NCBI GenBank assembly: GCA_001298545.1 | Contig: LJCX01000034.1 | Location: 247,656 to 311,655, forward strand | Length of the DNA: 64,000 nucleotides | Origin: Actinobacteria bacterium OV320 | GTDB lineage: Bacteria > Actinomycetota > Actinomycetes > Streptomycetales > Streptomycetaceae | Direction of reading: 5' to 3' | Shown: positions 33,274 to 42,410 of the stretch, piece after piece | Position numbering within the stretch: the first letter of the stretch is position 1 | How the letters are laid out: each line of letters begins with the position of its first letter | Made by a program: the position numbers and the translations under genes | Notes under the pieces: generated by a model | Seen by the model: the letters and a program-made list of their open reading frames with translations, nothing else | Database searches by the model: none | What the model was told of the DNA's origin: nothing

Positions 33274-34779
33274 CTAGACCTCCATCGAGCCGCTGGTCTT
33301 CTTCCACTCCGCCGGCAAGGCCTCCTCGACCCGCTCCGCGCGCCGCTCCTCACGGGCGTACAGCACGCCGTACGTGAAGGCGCTCTCCCCCGCCGCGTGC
33401 GCCACGGCGGACAGCTCCCGCAAGGTGGTGCGGGCCATGACGCTGTCCTGGTGGTCGCCGAGCAGACTCTGCAGCGACTTCATGGACTTGACCAGTGTCC
33501 TGGCCGTGCCGCCGAGGGCCGGGCGGGCCGTCTCGGCCGCGTACCGCGTCCGCTTGGCCTTCTTGCGGGCCTCGTGCAGCGCGAGGTCGCGGTCGGTACC
33601 CGGCTCCTGCTCCATGGCCTGCTCGACCAGCGCGGACACCTTCCCGAAGTCCTTGCGTACGGCCTTGGCGAGCACCTTGTCCGGCTTGCTGCCGGCCGCC
33701 TTGAGCGTCGGCGGGTCGGTGACCACGGCGTCCAGGCCGTCGAGGAGCGTCAGATAGCGCCGGGAGTCGAGCACGCCGAGGAGCCGGCGGCGGGACCCGT
33801 GCTCCCCGGCCTTGGCCCAGGTGCGCAGCCGTTCGTGGATCGGGCCGGAGACCAGGGTGGACGGCAGTGCGCCGAGGGCCGCGTCCAGCCGTTCGGCCAG
33901 CACCTCGTGGTCGCGGCCCACGCCCAGTTCCCCGGCCAGCCATTTCAGTTCGTCGGCGATCGGGTCGGTGACCTCCCGGTCGAGGACCTTGCGGAAGGAG
34001 CGGAACGTGCTGCGCAGCCGACGGGTGGCGACCCGCATGTCGTGGATCGACTCCTCGGCGTCCCGGCGCACCGCCGGGTCCAGCTCGACGATCGCGTCCC
34101 GCTGGGCACGGATGTACGCCAGGACGTGGTCGCCGGCGGTGACGGGCTCGGCGGGGCCCTTGTCCTTCGGCCGCGGATGCCCGCCCTTCGTCTCCGCCAG
34201 CGCCCGCGCCAGCTTCGACGCCGACTTCGACGGCCGTACGCCCGCCTTGCGCAGCCGCTTCTCCACCTTGTCGAGCAGGACCGGATCGCCGCCGTCGGCG
34301 AGCTCCACCTCGATCTCGGTCCACTGGGCGCTGCCCTCGCCGCCGAACTGCCGGTCCGCGCGTACGGCGTCCACGCTCGCCTCGGCGAGCAGCCGGCCCT
34401 GCGCGTCGACGAGTTCACGGATGTCCCGGCTGGAGCGCAGCCGCACCACGGGCACGAGCTGTCCCTCACGGATGCGGGAGCGGACCAGCCCGGCGAGCTC
34501 GTCGGGCACGGCGTCGGAGAGCGGCGCCCGGATCTCGTCCCGGACGCCCGGTCCCACCGGCAGCTTCAGATGCCAGCCGGCGTCGGACCCCCCGGTGCGG
34601 CGGCGCAGGGTGATCGAGGCCGAGGCCAGGCGCAGGTCGGAGGTGTCGTAATAGGTCGCGTCCAGCTCGGTGACGCCCTTGTCGAGAACGGACGCGACCC
34701 CGGCCACACCGGTCAGGTCGGGCAGCCCGCTCTCATCGGATTCGTACTTGCGCTCGATCTCGCGTTTCGTCTCCGTCAT
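33274..34779 (-). CDS. CYTH-CHAD domain protein
   Basis: 501 residues. The N-terminal CYTH domain (1-200) carries the metal-binding EIERKYE signature at the start and YYDTSDLRLASASITLRRR, GWHLKLPVGPG. CYTH proteins bind triphosphates, including tripolyphosphate. From about residue 215 there is a CHAD domain, a helical His-rich module (EESIHDMRVATRRLRSTFRSF, HEARKKAKRTRYAAE) known to bind inorganic polyphosphate. The fused protein is therefore probably a polyphosphate-binding or triphosphatase-type enzyme. It lies 103 bp downstream of rodA on the same strand and may be transcribed with the wall cluster. Confidence 0.93.
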   Translation of the reverse strand: MTETKREIERKYESDESGLPDLTGVAGVASVLDKGVTELDATYYDTSDLRLASASITLRRRTGGSDAGWHLKLPVGPGVRDEIRAPLSDAVPDELAGLVRSRIREGQLVPVVRLRSSRDIRELVDAQGRLLAEASVDAVRADRQFGGEGSAQWTEIEVELADGGDPVLLDKVEKRLRKAGVRPSKSASKLARALAETKGGHPRPKDKGPAEPVTAGDHVLAYIRAQRDAIVELDPAVRRDAEESIHDMRVATRRLRSTFRSFRKVLDREVTDPIADELKWLAGELGVGRDHEVLAERLDAALGALPSTLVSGPIHERLRTWAKAGEHGSRRRLLGVLDSRRYLTLLDGLDAVVTDPPTLKAAGSKPDKVLAKAVRKDFGKVSALVEQAMEQEPGTDRDLALHEARKKAKRTRYAAETARPALGGTARTLVKSMKSLQSLLGDHQDSVMARTTLRELSAVAHAAGESAFTYGVLYAREERRAERVEEALPAEWKKTSGSMEV

Positions 34780-34882
34780 GAATCGAACCTAGTCGGAGTC
34801 GGGCCCGAACGGCAGTGTGCACCGGACCCGAATCACGACCCGACCAGGGGAAAACAGAAGGTCTGACGCCGTCTCGTGCCTC

Positions 34883-36082
34883 TCACGCCGACATGGGCCG
34901 CTGCACCCGGATGGACTGGAGCAGCCCCAAGGCCACCCAGACCGCGAACATCGACGTGCCGCCGTAGGAGACGAACGGCAGCGGCAGACCCGTCACCGGC
35001 ATGATCCCCAGGGTCATCCCGATGTTCTCGAAGGACTGGAAGGCGAACCAGGCCACGATGCCCGCGGCGACGATCGTGCCGTACAGCTCCGTGGTCTCAC
35101 GCGCTATGCGGCTGGCACGCCAGAGGATCACCCCGAGCAGGACGATGATCAGGCCCGCGCCCATGAAGCCCAGTTCCTCGCCCGCGACGGTGAAGACGAA
35201 GTCCGTCTGCTGTTCCGGGACGAACTGGCCTGTCGTCTGCGAGCCGTGGAACAGCCCGGCGCCGGTGAGGCCGCCGGAGCCGATCGCGATGCGCGCCTGG
35301 TTGGTGTTGTAGCCGACGCCCGCGGGATCGAGGCTGGGGTTGGCGAAGGCGGCGAAGCGGGCGATCTGGTATTCGTCCAGGATGTGCAGCTGCCAGACGG
35401 CGATCCCGCCGGCCGCGCCCGCGCCGAGCAGTCCGAAGACCCAGCGGTTGGAGGCGCCGGAGGCCAGCAGCACGCCCAGCACGATCATCACCATGACCAT
35501 GACCGACCCGAGGTCGGGCATCAGCATCACGATCAGCATGGGGACGGCCGCGAGCCCGAGGGCCTGGAGCACCGTGCGGTGGTCGGGGTAGAGCTTGTCG
35601 CCGGCGTCGACCCGGGCCGCGAGCAGCATCGCCATGCCCAGGATGATCGTGATCTTCACGAACTCCGAGGGCTGGAGCGAGAAACCGCCGCCGACGACGA
35701 TCCAGGAGTGCGCGCCGTTGACCGTCGAGCCCAGCGGCGTGAGCACCGCCAGGATCCCCATGAGCGAGAGGCCGTAGAGGACCGGCACCGCGTTGCGCAG
35801 GGTGCGGTGGCCGAGCCAGATCGTGCCGATCATCAGGCACATGCCGATGCCGGTGTTCATCAGGTGCCGGACGAGGAAGTAGTACGGGTCGCCCTGGTTG
35901 ATCTCGGTGCGGTTGCGGGTCGCCGAGTAGACCAGGAGCGAGCCGATCAGCGACAGGGCGATCGCCGACATCAGTATCGGCCAGTCCAGCCGCCGGGCCA
36001 GCGAGTCACGGGCGAAGACCCGGGTCCAGCCGGCCCGCTCGGGCCCGTATCCGGAGACGGAGAAACCGTTCGCGCCGGTCAT
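34883..36082 (-). CDS. rodA: RodA/FtsW-type peptidoglycan polymerase (Sfr in Streptomyces)
   Basis: 399 residues from ATG 36082, which overlaps the pbp2 stop by 4 nt (ATGA), so the pair is translationally coupled. About ten transmembrane segments are visible. SEDS-family blocks are GAHSWIVVGGGFSLQPSEFVKI (parts: GAHSWIVV, FSLQPSEFVKITII), the conserved LMPDLGS with its Asp, and the C-terminal GLPLPFVSYGGTSMFAVW. SEDS proteins polymerise glycan strands from lipid II together with a class B PBP, encoded just upstream. In Streptomyces this pair belongs to the spore-wall synthesising complex. Confidence 0.95.
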   Translation of the reverse strand: MTGANGFSVSGYGPERAGWTRVFARDSLARRLDWPILMSAIALSLIGSLLVYSATRNRTEINQGDPYYFLVRHLMNTGIGMCLMIGTIWLGHRTLRNAVPVLYGLSLMGILAVLTPLGSTVNGAHSWIVVGGGFSLQPSEFVKITIILGMAMLLAARVDAGDKLYPDHRTVLQALGLAAVPMLIVMLMPDLGSVMVMVMIVLGVLLASGASNRWVFGLLGAGAAGGIAVWQLHILDEYQIARFAAFANPSLDPAGVGYNTNQARIAIGSGGLTGAGLFHGSQTTGQFVPEQQTDFVFTVAGEELGFMGAGLIIVLLGVILWRASRIARETTELYGTIVAAGIVAWFAFQSFENIGMTLGIMPVTGLPLPFVSYGGTSMFAVWVALGLLQSIRVQRPMSA

Positions 36083-38328
36083 GTGCACATCCTCCGGCTT
36101 CCCCTCTTCCGCCGTCGCCTGCGGGTGTCGCGGTTGGTGCTCGTGTTCTGCTGCACGGTGGCACCCGGCTGCGTCTCGTCCGGCTCCGGCGCGTCCTGCT
36201 GGCTGACGCGCTGCTCCTTCGCCGGGTCCTTGGAGACCTTCGGGGCCTTGATCGTGCCGTCCGCCTGGACCTTCGGCAGGCTGGTCTGCGGGGTGGGCAG
36301 CAGGGCGTTCTTCTTGTCGATCTTGCCGTCGTCGGCGACGCCGTACATCGCGTTGTAGATGTGCCGCACGGCCTCACCGGAGGCGCCCGAACCGGTACCG
36401 GCCTGCGCGATCGTCATCACGACCGTGTAGTCCTTGCTGTACGTGGCGAGCCAGGACGTCGTCTGCTTGCCGTAGACCTCCGCGGTACCGGTCTTGGCGT
36501 GCAGCGGGATCTCCTCCTGCGGCCAGCCGCCGAACTTCCAGGCGGCGGTACCGCGCGTGACCACGCCTTCCAGCGCGGCGTCCATGCCCTTGATCGTCGC
36601 CTTGTCGACCGGCAGCTTGCCCTGGACCTTGGGCTTGATCTCCTGGACGGTCTTGCCGTCGGCGCTGACGATCGCCTTGCCGATGGTCGGGGTGTACATC
36701 GTGCCGCCGTTGGCGAGCGCCCCGTAGATCACGGCCTCCTGGATCGGGGTGACGAGGGTGTCGCCCTGACCGATGGAGTAGTTGATCGAGTCGCCCTCGC
36801 GCATCTTGTTGCCCTCGAGGCAGTTCTCGTACGCGATCTTCTCGACGTAACTGCCGTCCTTCTTGCCGTACTTGCACCAGGAGTCCTTGTTGGCCTTCCA
36901 GTAGGACTCCTTCCACTGACGGTCCGGGACCCGGCCGGTGACCTCGTTGGGCAGGTCGATGCCGGTCTCCTTGCCGAGGCCGAACTGGTGGGCGGCCTTG
37001 TAGAAGTAGTCCTTGGGCTCACCCTTGGCCGGGTTGATGCCGCCGTCCTTCTTCCACTCCCGGTCCGCGAGACCGTAGAAGACGGTGTCGCAGGAGACCT
37101 CCAGGGCCCGGCCGAGCGAGATGGGGCCGAAGCTCTCGCCCTCGAAGTTCTTGAAGACCTGGCCGCCCACCGAGTACGAGCTGGTGCACGGGTAGCCGCC
37201 GTCCCACTCGTAGCCCGCCTCGACCGCGGCGGCCGTGGAGACCACCTTGAAGGTCGAACCGGGCGCGGACTGACCCTGTATGGCCCGGTTCAGCAGCGGG
37301 TAGTCGGAGTTCTTCCCGGTGAGCTTCTTGTAGTCCTTGGCGGAGATGCCGCCGACCCAGACGTTGGGGTCGTAGGCCGGCGCGGACGCCATGGCGACGA
37401 CACGGCCGGTCTTGGCCTCCATCACCACGACCGCTCCGGAGTCGGCCTTGTAGTTCTCGCCGGTGATCTTGTCGAACTGGGTACGGGCGATCTTCATCGC
37501 GTTGTTCAGCTCGTACTCGGCGACCCGCTGGACGCGGGCGTCGATGCTGGTGACGAGGTTGGAGCCGGGCTGGGCCGCGTCCGCCTCGGCCTGGCCGATG
37601 ACACGGCCGAGGTTGTCCACCTCGTAACGGGTGACGCCGGCCTTGCCGCGCAGCTCCTTGTCGTACTGGCGCTCCAGGCCGCTGCGGCCGACCTGGTCGG
37701 AGCGCAGATACGGCGAGTCGCTGTCCTGGGCCTTGGTGATCTCGTCGTCCGTCACCGGGGAGAGGTAACCGAGGACCTGGGCGGTGTTGGCGTTCCCGGG
37801 GGCCGCGTAACGGCGTACGGCCTCGGGCTCGGCGGTGATGCCGGGGAAGTCCTCGGCGCGCTCGCGGATCTGGAGGGCCTGCTTGGCGGTGGCCTCGTCG
37901 GTGATCGGGATCGGCTGGTAGGGCGAGCCGTTCCAGCAGGGCTGGGGCGTCTTCGCGTCGCAGAGCCGGACCTTCTGCTCGACCTCCTCGGTGCTCATGC
38001 CGAGGACAGCCGCGAGCTTGGCCAGGACCGCCTTGCCGTCGTCCTTCTGCTTCAGCAGGTCGGTGCGGGAGGCGGAGACCACGAGCCGCGTCTCGTTGTC
38101 GGCGAGGGCCACTCCGCGCGCGTCCAGGATCGAGCCGCGCACGGCGGGCTCGACGACCTGCTGGACGTGGTTGCCGGAGGCCTCCTTGGCGTACTCCGCG
38201 CCCTCCCGGATCTGGAGGTACCACAGGCGGCCGCCGAGGGTGCCGAGCAGGGAGAGGACGAGGATCTGGATCACGACGAGCCTGATCTGGACCCGTGGGG
38301 TCCGACCGGTCTCGGGAATGTTGGTCAC
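36079..38328 (-). CDS. mrdA: Class B penicillin-binding protein 2
   Basis: 749 residues with an uncleaved N-terminal membrane anchor (VQIRLVVIQILVLSLLG). A PBP dimerisation/pedestal region follows, then the transpeptidase domain. Active-site motifs are S358-T-F-K (in APGSTFKV), S514-I-N (DSINYSIGQG) and K612-T-G (HAKTGTAEV). A Thr/Gln/Arg-rich cytosol-distal tail ends in RRRRRKRGSRR. It crosslinks peptidoglycan and partners the RodA-like protein encoded in overlap. It is preceded by mreD with a 154-bp gap, so it may also have its own promoter. Confidence 0.95.
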   Translation of the reverse strand: MTNIPETGRTPRVQIRLVVIQILVLSLLGTLGGRLWYLQIREGAEYAKEASGNHVQQVVEPAVRGSILDARGVALADNETRLVVSASRTDLLKQKDDGKAVLAKLAAVLGMSTEEVEQKVRLCDAKTPQPCWNGSPYQPIPITDEATAKQALQIRERAEDFPGITAEPEAVRRYAAPGNANTAQVLGYLSPVTDDEITKAQDSDSPYLRSDQVGRSGLERQYDKELRGKAGVTRYEVDNLGRVIGQAEADAAQPGSNLVTSIDARVQRVAEYELNNAMKIARTQFDKITGENYKADSGAVVVMEAKTGRVVAMASAPAYDPNVWVGGISAKDYKKLTGKNSDYPLLNRAIQGQSAPGSTFKVVSTAAAVEAGYEWDGGYPCTSSYSVGGQVFKNFEGESFGPISLGRALEVSCDTVFYGLADREWKKDGGINPAKGEPKDYFYKAAHQFGLGKETGIDLPNEVTGRVPDRQWKESYWKANKDSWCKYGKKDGSYVEKIAYENCLEGNKMREGDSINYSIGQGDTLVTPIQEAVIYGALANGGTMYTPTIGKAIVSADGKTVQEIKPKVQGKLPVDKATIKGMDAALEGVVTRGTAAWKFGGWPQEEIPLHAKTGTAEVYGKQTTSWLATYSKDYTVVMTIAQAGTGSGASGEAVRHIYNAMYGVADDGKIDKKNALLPTPQTSLPKVQADGTIKAPKVSKDPAKEQRVSQQDAPEPDETQPGATVQQNTSTNRDTRRRRRKRGSRRMCT

Positions 38329-38482
38329 TGCGGTGCCTCCCCCTCTCCGTACGCGGATTCGGTACGCGATCGTGTATGCGCGGACGAATGATGAACGATC
38401 GGCCTGTGAGGCCTCGTTCCGGCAGAACCTCCCCGTTCGGGTGATCCATCCCCTGGCGCGCTCCGCGCGCCGGCGCCCGCGT

Positions 38483-39154
38483 TCACAGCCGCTTGACCCC
38501 CTTGATCCGGCCGGCGCGCGCCCCGCGTGAGCGGGCCGCCTTCAGCTTCAGTCCGTTGCGCTGCCCGCCGATCCTGAGACCCGTCCCGGAGGAGAGCCAG
38601 CCGGACGAGATGTCCGGGCTCTTCGCGGCGGAGTTGGTCTCCGCGAGGGGATCGTTGTCGGCGCGCCGCGCCAGGAACATGACCGCGGGGACGACGAACG
38701 GGGCCAGCAGCAGGTCGTACAGGCCGGCGGTGAACAGCAGCCCGGTGAGGCCGACATGGCGGGCGGCCGTGTCACCGACGAGGGCGCCCACCCCGGCGTA
38801 CAGCAGGGTGGAGCCGATCGCGGCGCCGACGACCACGACCATCGGGCCGGTGGCCGACTTGATCTGCCCGCTCTCGGGCTTGACGAGCCCGGCGAGGTAG
38901 CCGATCACGCACAGCACGAGGGCGTAGCGCCCGGCGGCGTGGTCGGCGGGCGGCGCGAGGTCGGCGAGCAGACCGGCGCCGAAGCCGATGAGGGCCCCGC
39001 CGACATGGCCGTAGACCATGGCGAGGCCCAGCACGGTGAGCAGGAGGAGGTCGGGGACGGCGCCGGGGAGGTGGAGGCGGGCGAGGACGCTCACCTGGAC
39101 CACCAGGGCGACGACGACCAGCGGGACGGAGAGCAGGATCCGGTTGACGCGCAT
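38483..39154 (-). CDS. mreD: Rod-shape protein MreD
   Basis: 223 residues, longer than the ~160 of E. coli. About five hydrophobic segments in residues 5-170 (ILLSVPLVVVALVVQVSVLA, DLLLLTVLGLAMVYG, ALVLCVIGYLAGL, LLLAPFVVPAVMFLA) match the MreD fold. The extra C-terminal ~50 residues are basic and cytoplasmic (RNGLKLKAARSRGARAGRIK). It starts 14 bp after the mreC stop, consistent with an mreC-mreD operon. Confidence 0.92.
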   Translation of the reverse strand: MRVNRILLSVPLVVVALVVQVSVLARLHLPGAVPDLLLLTVLGLAMVYGHVGGALIGFGAGLLADLAPPADHAAGRYALVLCVIGYLAGLVKPESGQIKSATGPMVVVVGAAIGSTLLYAGVGALVGDTAARHVGLTGLLFTAGLYDLLLAPFVVPAVMFLARRADNDPLAETNSAAKSPDISSGWLSSGTGLRIGGQRNGLKLKAARSRGARAGRIKGVKRL

Positions 39155-39168
39155 GGGGTTGTCAGCTC

Positions 39169-40107
39169 CTACTGCTGCTGGCCGTCTACGGGTGCGTTCG
39201 CGTTCGGAGTGACCGTCACGGTCACCGTCGGCGTGGGGACCGGTTTGGGCTTCGAGGGGAGCACGGTGTCGCGCGGATCCTTCTTCGGTGCCTCGACGAC
39301 CACGCCCACGATGTCGAGCTTGGTGAAGCTGACGTACGGCGTGACGTAGAGGGTGCGGGTGAGGTCGCCGCCAGAGGGGTCGACGCGGGAGACGACGCCG
39401 ACGGGGACGCCGGGCACGAAGGGCTTGTCGGCCTGCGAGCCGAAGGTGACCAGCCGGTCGCCCTTCTTCACCTCGGCCTTGCCGTTGAGGAGTTCGACGC
39501 GCAGCGGCCGGTCGCCCTGTCCGGAGGCGAAGCCGAGCTCGTCGGACGCCTCCATCCGGGTGCCGACGGTGAAGTCGGGGTCGCTGGCCAGGAGGACGGT
39601 CGCGGTGTCGGGCCCGACGGTGGTGACCCGCCCGACCAGGCCGTCCCCGTTGAGGACCGTCATGTCGCGCTTGACGCCGTCGTTCGCGCCGACGTCGATG
39701 GTGATGGTCCAGGAGAAGCCCTGGGCCGCTCCTATCGCGATGACCTCGGCGCCCTTGATGCCGTACTGGCCCGTGCCGGCGATCTTCAGCATCTTGTCGA
39801 GCTGCGCCAGCCGGCTGCGGTTGCGGTCGTCGCTGCCGAGCTTCGCCTTGAGAGCCGCGTTCTCCTTCTCCAGGTCGGTGAGCCGGTCATGGCGTTCACC
39901 GGAGTCCCGGACGGCGGAGACGGCGTTGCCGACGGGATCCACCGCCGACGACACGCCGTTCTCGATCGGACCGAAGGCCGCGGCCGCGGCCTGCCGGGCA
40001 CCGTCGACCGGGGAATCCTCCCCACCCCGGATGTCCACCGTGATCAGCGCGAACGCTACGGCGATCAGCAGCACCAGGAGCAGCCGGCTCTCTCGTGTGT
40101 CCCTCAC
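39169..40107 (-). CDS. mreC: Rod-shape protein MreC
   Basis: 312 residues if started at GTG 40107 (VRDTRESRLLLVLLIAVAFA). A TTG at 40143 gives 12 more residues, and neither start has an ideal ribosome site. One N-terminal transmembrane segment, a coiled coil (residues ~65-100, RLTDLEKENAALKAKLG), and the extracellular beta domain (GLVGRVTTVGPDTATVLLASDPDF in two parts: GLVGRVTTVGPD, TVLLASDPDF) fit MreC. The C-terminus is a Pro/Thr-rich stretch (KPVPTPTVTVTVTPNA) unlike E. coli MreC. It links MreB to the external wall synthases. Confidence 0.93.
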   Translation of the reverse strand: MRDTRESRLLLVLLIAVAFALITVDIRGGEDSPVDGARQAAAAAFGPIENGVSSAVDPVGNAVSAVRDSGERHDRLTDLEKENAALKAKLGSDDRNRSRLAQLDKMLKIAGTGQYGIKGAEVIAIGAAQGFSWTITIDVGANDGVKRDMTVLNGDGLVGRVTTVGPDTATVLLASDPDFTVGTRMEASDELGFASGQGDRPLRVELLNGKAEVKKGDRLVTFGSQADKPFVPGVPVGVVSRVDPSGGDLTRTLYVTPYVSFTKLDIVGVVVEAPKKDPRDTVLPSKPKPVPTPTVTVTVTPNANAPVDGQQQ

Positions 40108-40288
40108 GTGCGGCGGCCGTGCCCTTCCTCGAGAAAAAACCAAGTACAGGAATCAGGAAGCAGGATCTGGAATTGGGGTAGCCCCGGGCCAAGATGGCCA
40201 AGGGCGCTTTGTGGGAGCTTATGCCTCAATATCAACGATCCGCCGCACGAGAGGAGATCATCCCGTACGGCGGAATCGAAGCGTTACG

Positions 40289-41320
40289 TCATCTGCGGGG
40301 CGCGGCGTCCAGGACCTGCTGGAGCGCCTCGAACTCCTCGACGCACTTCCCGGAGCCGAGCGCCACGCTGTCCAGCGGGTCCTCGGCGATGTGGATGGGC
40401 ATGCCGGTCTCCCGGCGCAGCCGCTCGTCCAGACCGCGCAGCAGGGCTCCGCCGCCGGTCAGAACGATTCCTCGGTCCATGATGTCGCCGGACAGCTCCG
40501 GCGGGCACTTGTCGAGGGTGGTCTTCACGGCGTCGACGATCGCGTTGACGGGTTCCTCGATCGCCTTGCGCACCTCGGCGGCCGAGATGACGACGGTCTT
40601 GGGCAGCCCGGACACGAGGTCGCGGCCACGGATTTCGGTGTGCTGGTCGTCGTCGAGGTCGTAGGCGGAACCGATCGTGATCTTGATCTGCTCAGCCGTC
40701 CGCTCACCGAGGAGGAGCGAGTACTCCTTCTTGATGTGCTGGATGATCGAGCTGTCCAGCTCGTCACCCGCGACGCGGATGGACTGGGCGGTGACGATGC
40801 CGCCGAGCGAGATGACCGCGACCTCCGTGGTGCCGCCACCGATGTCCACCACCATGTTGCCCGTGGCCTCGTGGACCGGCAGGCCGGAGCCGATGGCGGC
40901 GGCCATGGGCTCCTCGATGATGTGCACCTGACGGGCGCCGGCCTGGGTCGACGCCTCGATGACGGCGCGGCGCTCGACGCCCGTGATGCCCGAGGGCACA
41001 CAGACGACGACCCGCGGACGAGCCAGATACCGCCGCTTGTGGATCTTCAGGATGAAGTAGCGGAGCATCCGCTCGGTGATCTCGAAGTCGGCGATCACGC
41101 CGTCCTTCAGCGGACGCACGGCAACGATGTTGCCGGGCGTGCGCCCGATCATCTTCTTCGCTTCGGCGCCGACCGCGAGGATGCCACCGGTGTTGGTGTT
41201 GATCGCGACGACGGACGGCTCGTTGAGTACGATCCCGCGACCCCTGACGTACACCAGCGTGTTGGCGGTCCCGAGGTCGACAGCCATGTCACGGCCGATG
41301 AACGACATTGAGTTCCCCAT
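40289..41320 (-). CDS. mreB: Actin-like cell-shape protein MreB
   Basis: 343 residues from ATG 41320 (MGNSMSFIGRDMAVDLGTANTLVYV), the length I recall for S. coelicolor MreB. The actin-fold motifs are phosphate-1 AVDLGTANT, MGLA-type adenosine region GGAALLRGLDERL, and VDIGGGTTEVAVISLGG for phosphate-2. In Streptomyces MreB acts mainly in spore-wall building rather than in vegetative growth. mreC follows after a gap with no visible gene. Confidence 0.96.
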   Translation of the reverse strand: MGNSMSFIGRDMAVDLGTANTLVYVRGRGIVLNEPSVVAINTNTGGILAVGAEAKKMIGRTPGNIVAVRPLKDGVIADFEITERMLRYFILKIHKRRYLARPRVVVCVPSGITGVERRAVIEASTQAGARQVHIIEEPMAAAIGSGLPVHEATGNMVVDIGGGTTEVAVISLGGIVTAQSIRVAGDELDSSIIQHIKKEYSLLLGERTAEQIKITIGSAYDLDDDQHTEIRGRDLVSGLPKTVVISAAEVRKAIEEPVNAIVDAVKTTLDKCPPELSGDIMDRGIVLTGGGALLRGLDERLRRETGMPIHIAEDPLDSVALGSGKCVEEFEALQQVLDAAPRR

Positions 41321-41539
41321 CAGGATTCGACTGGCCTTCCATGAGCTTTGAGGGCTTATCAGGTCGGCGAGGTGGGTGCTGTGACGTGAAGGCTTCCATC
41401 GTAAACGCGCCTGCACGAACACTGCGGAGCGGTCTCCGCCATTGTTTGCAGATGCTGTGAGGGTTCGCTTCTGGAGACGGGCGTTCGGGGACTCACGTTC
41501 CCTCGATCGCCCGCTTCAGCCGCTCCGGACGCCGTCGGA
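41321..41539. other. mreB upstream region; no gene
   Basis: 219 bp separating ndk (-) from mreB (-). It should hold an mreB promoter. A TACGAT hexamer on the minus strand near 41400 is a plausible -10, but no matching -35 is evident. Confidence 0.3.
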
Positions 41540-41953
41540 TCAGGCTCGGCCGGGGAAGAAGATCTTCACCTCACGCTCGGCGGACTCCTCGGAGTCGGAG
41601 GCGTGGATCAGGTTCTCGCGGACGATCACACCGTAGTCGCCGCGGATGGAGCCGGGGGCGGCGGCGATCGGGTCGGTCGGACCCGCGAGCGCGCGCACGC
41701 CCTCGATGACCCGGTCGCCCTCGACGATCAGCGCGACGACCGGACCGGAGGCCATGAACTCCACCAGCGGCTCGTAGAAGGGCTTGCCCTTGTGCTCGCC
41801 GTAGTGCTGCTCCAGCGTGTCCTGGTCCAGGGTCCGCAGCTCCAGCGCGGTGATCTGCCAGCCGGCCTTGCGCTCGATACGGCTGATGATCTCGCCGGTC
41901 AGGCCACGACGGACGGCGTCGGGCTTGAGCAGGACGAGGGTGCGCTGGCTCAC
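41540..41953 (-). CDS. ndk: Nucleoside-diphosphate kinase
   Basis: 137 residues, standard length, GTG start with gaaggag upstream. N-terminal RTLVLLKPDAVRRGL and the phosphohistidine loop NLIHASDS, with catalytic H117, are unmistakable. It balances NTP and dNTP pools by transferring phosphate through the histidine. It follows folC and the DUF4233 gene on the same strand. Confidence 0.98.
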   Translation of the reverse strand: MSQRTLVLLKPDAVRRGLTGEIISRIERKAGWQITALELRTLDQDTLEQHYGEHKGKPFYEPLVEFMASGPVVALIVEGDRVIEGVRALAGPTDPIAAAPGSIRGDYGVIVRENLIHASDSEESAEREVKIFFPGRA

Positions 41954-42036
41954 GAGGTGACTCCTTCTACTGCCGGTGTGTTTCTCATGCCGGTGTGTGC
42001 GGTGGGATGAGGTTACAGGGCGTGTCCTGGCACCTG

Positions 42037-42402
42037 TTACGCAGCGTCAGCGGTATCCGCAGAGGCCGCGGCGGCCTGCGCGGCGAATCGCGCCTTCGCC
42101 TCGTCGACCTTCCGCCCGAAGTGCACGGACGCCCACCACAGGGCCCCGAACAGCACCCCGAGGAAGAACATGATCGGGACGAAGAAGCCGGACGCGACGA
42201 GGGCGATCTGGAGCGCCCAGCCGAGGGCGACGCCCCCGGGCCGGGTGACCATGCCGCACAGCAGCACGCTGAAGAACATGGCGATGCCGCACACCGTCCA
42301 CACCGTGCCGGTGGACAGGTCGGCGTCCTTCATGGCCACCAGACCGGCGAAGCCGATGACGAAGAACTCGCCGATCAGAGTCGAGGAGCAGAGCGTACGC
42401 AT
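42037..42402 (-). CDS. Small four-helix membrane protein (DUF4233 type)
   Basis: 121 residues with four hydrophobic segments (LIGEFFVIGFAGLVAM, VWTVCGIAMFFSVLLCGMV, GGVALGWALQIALVASGF, FFLGVLFGALWWASVHFG) and an Ala-rich tail. This is the protein regularly found between folC and ndk in actinobacteria, annotated as DUF4233. Function unknown. It starts 8 bp after the folC stop, so the two are cotranscribed. Confidence 0.82.
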   Translation of the reverse strand: MRTLCSSTLIGEFFVIGFAGLVAMKDADLSTGTVWTVCGIAMFFSVLLCGMVTRPGGVALGWALQIALVASGFFVPIMFFLGVLFGALWWASVHFGRKVDEAKARFAAQAAAASADTADAA

Positions 42403-42410
42403 GGGGGACC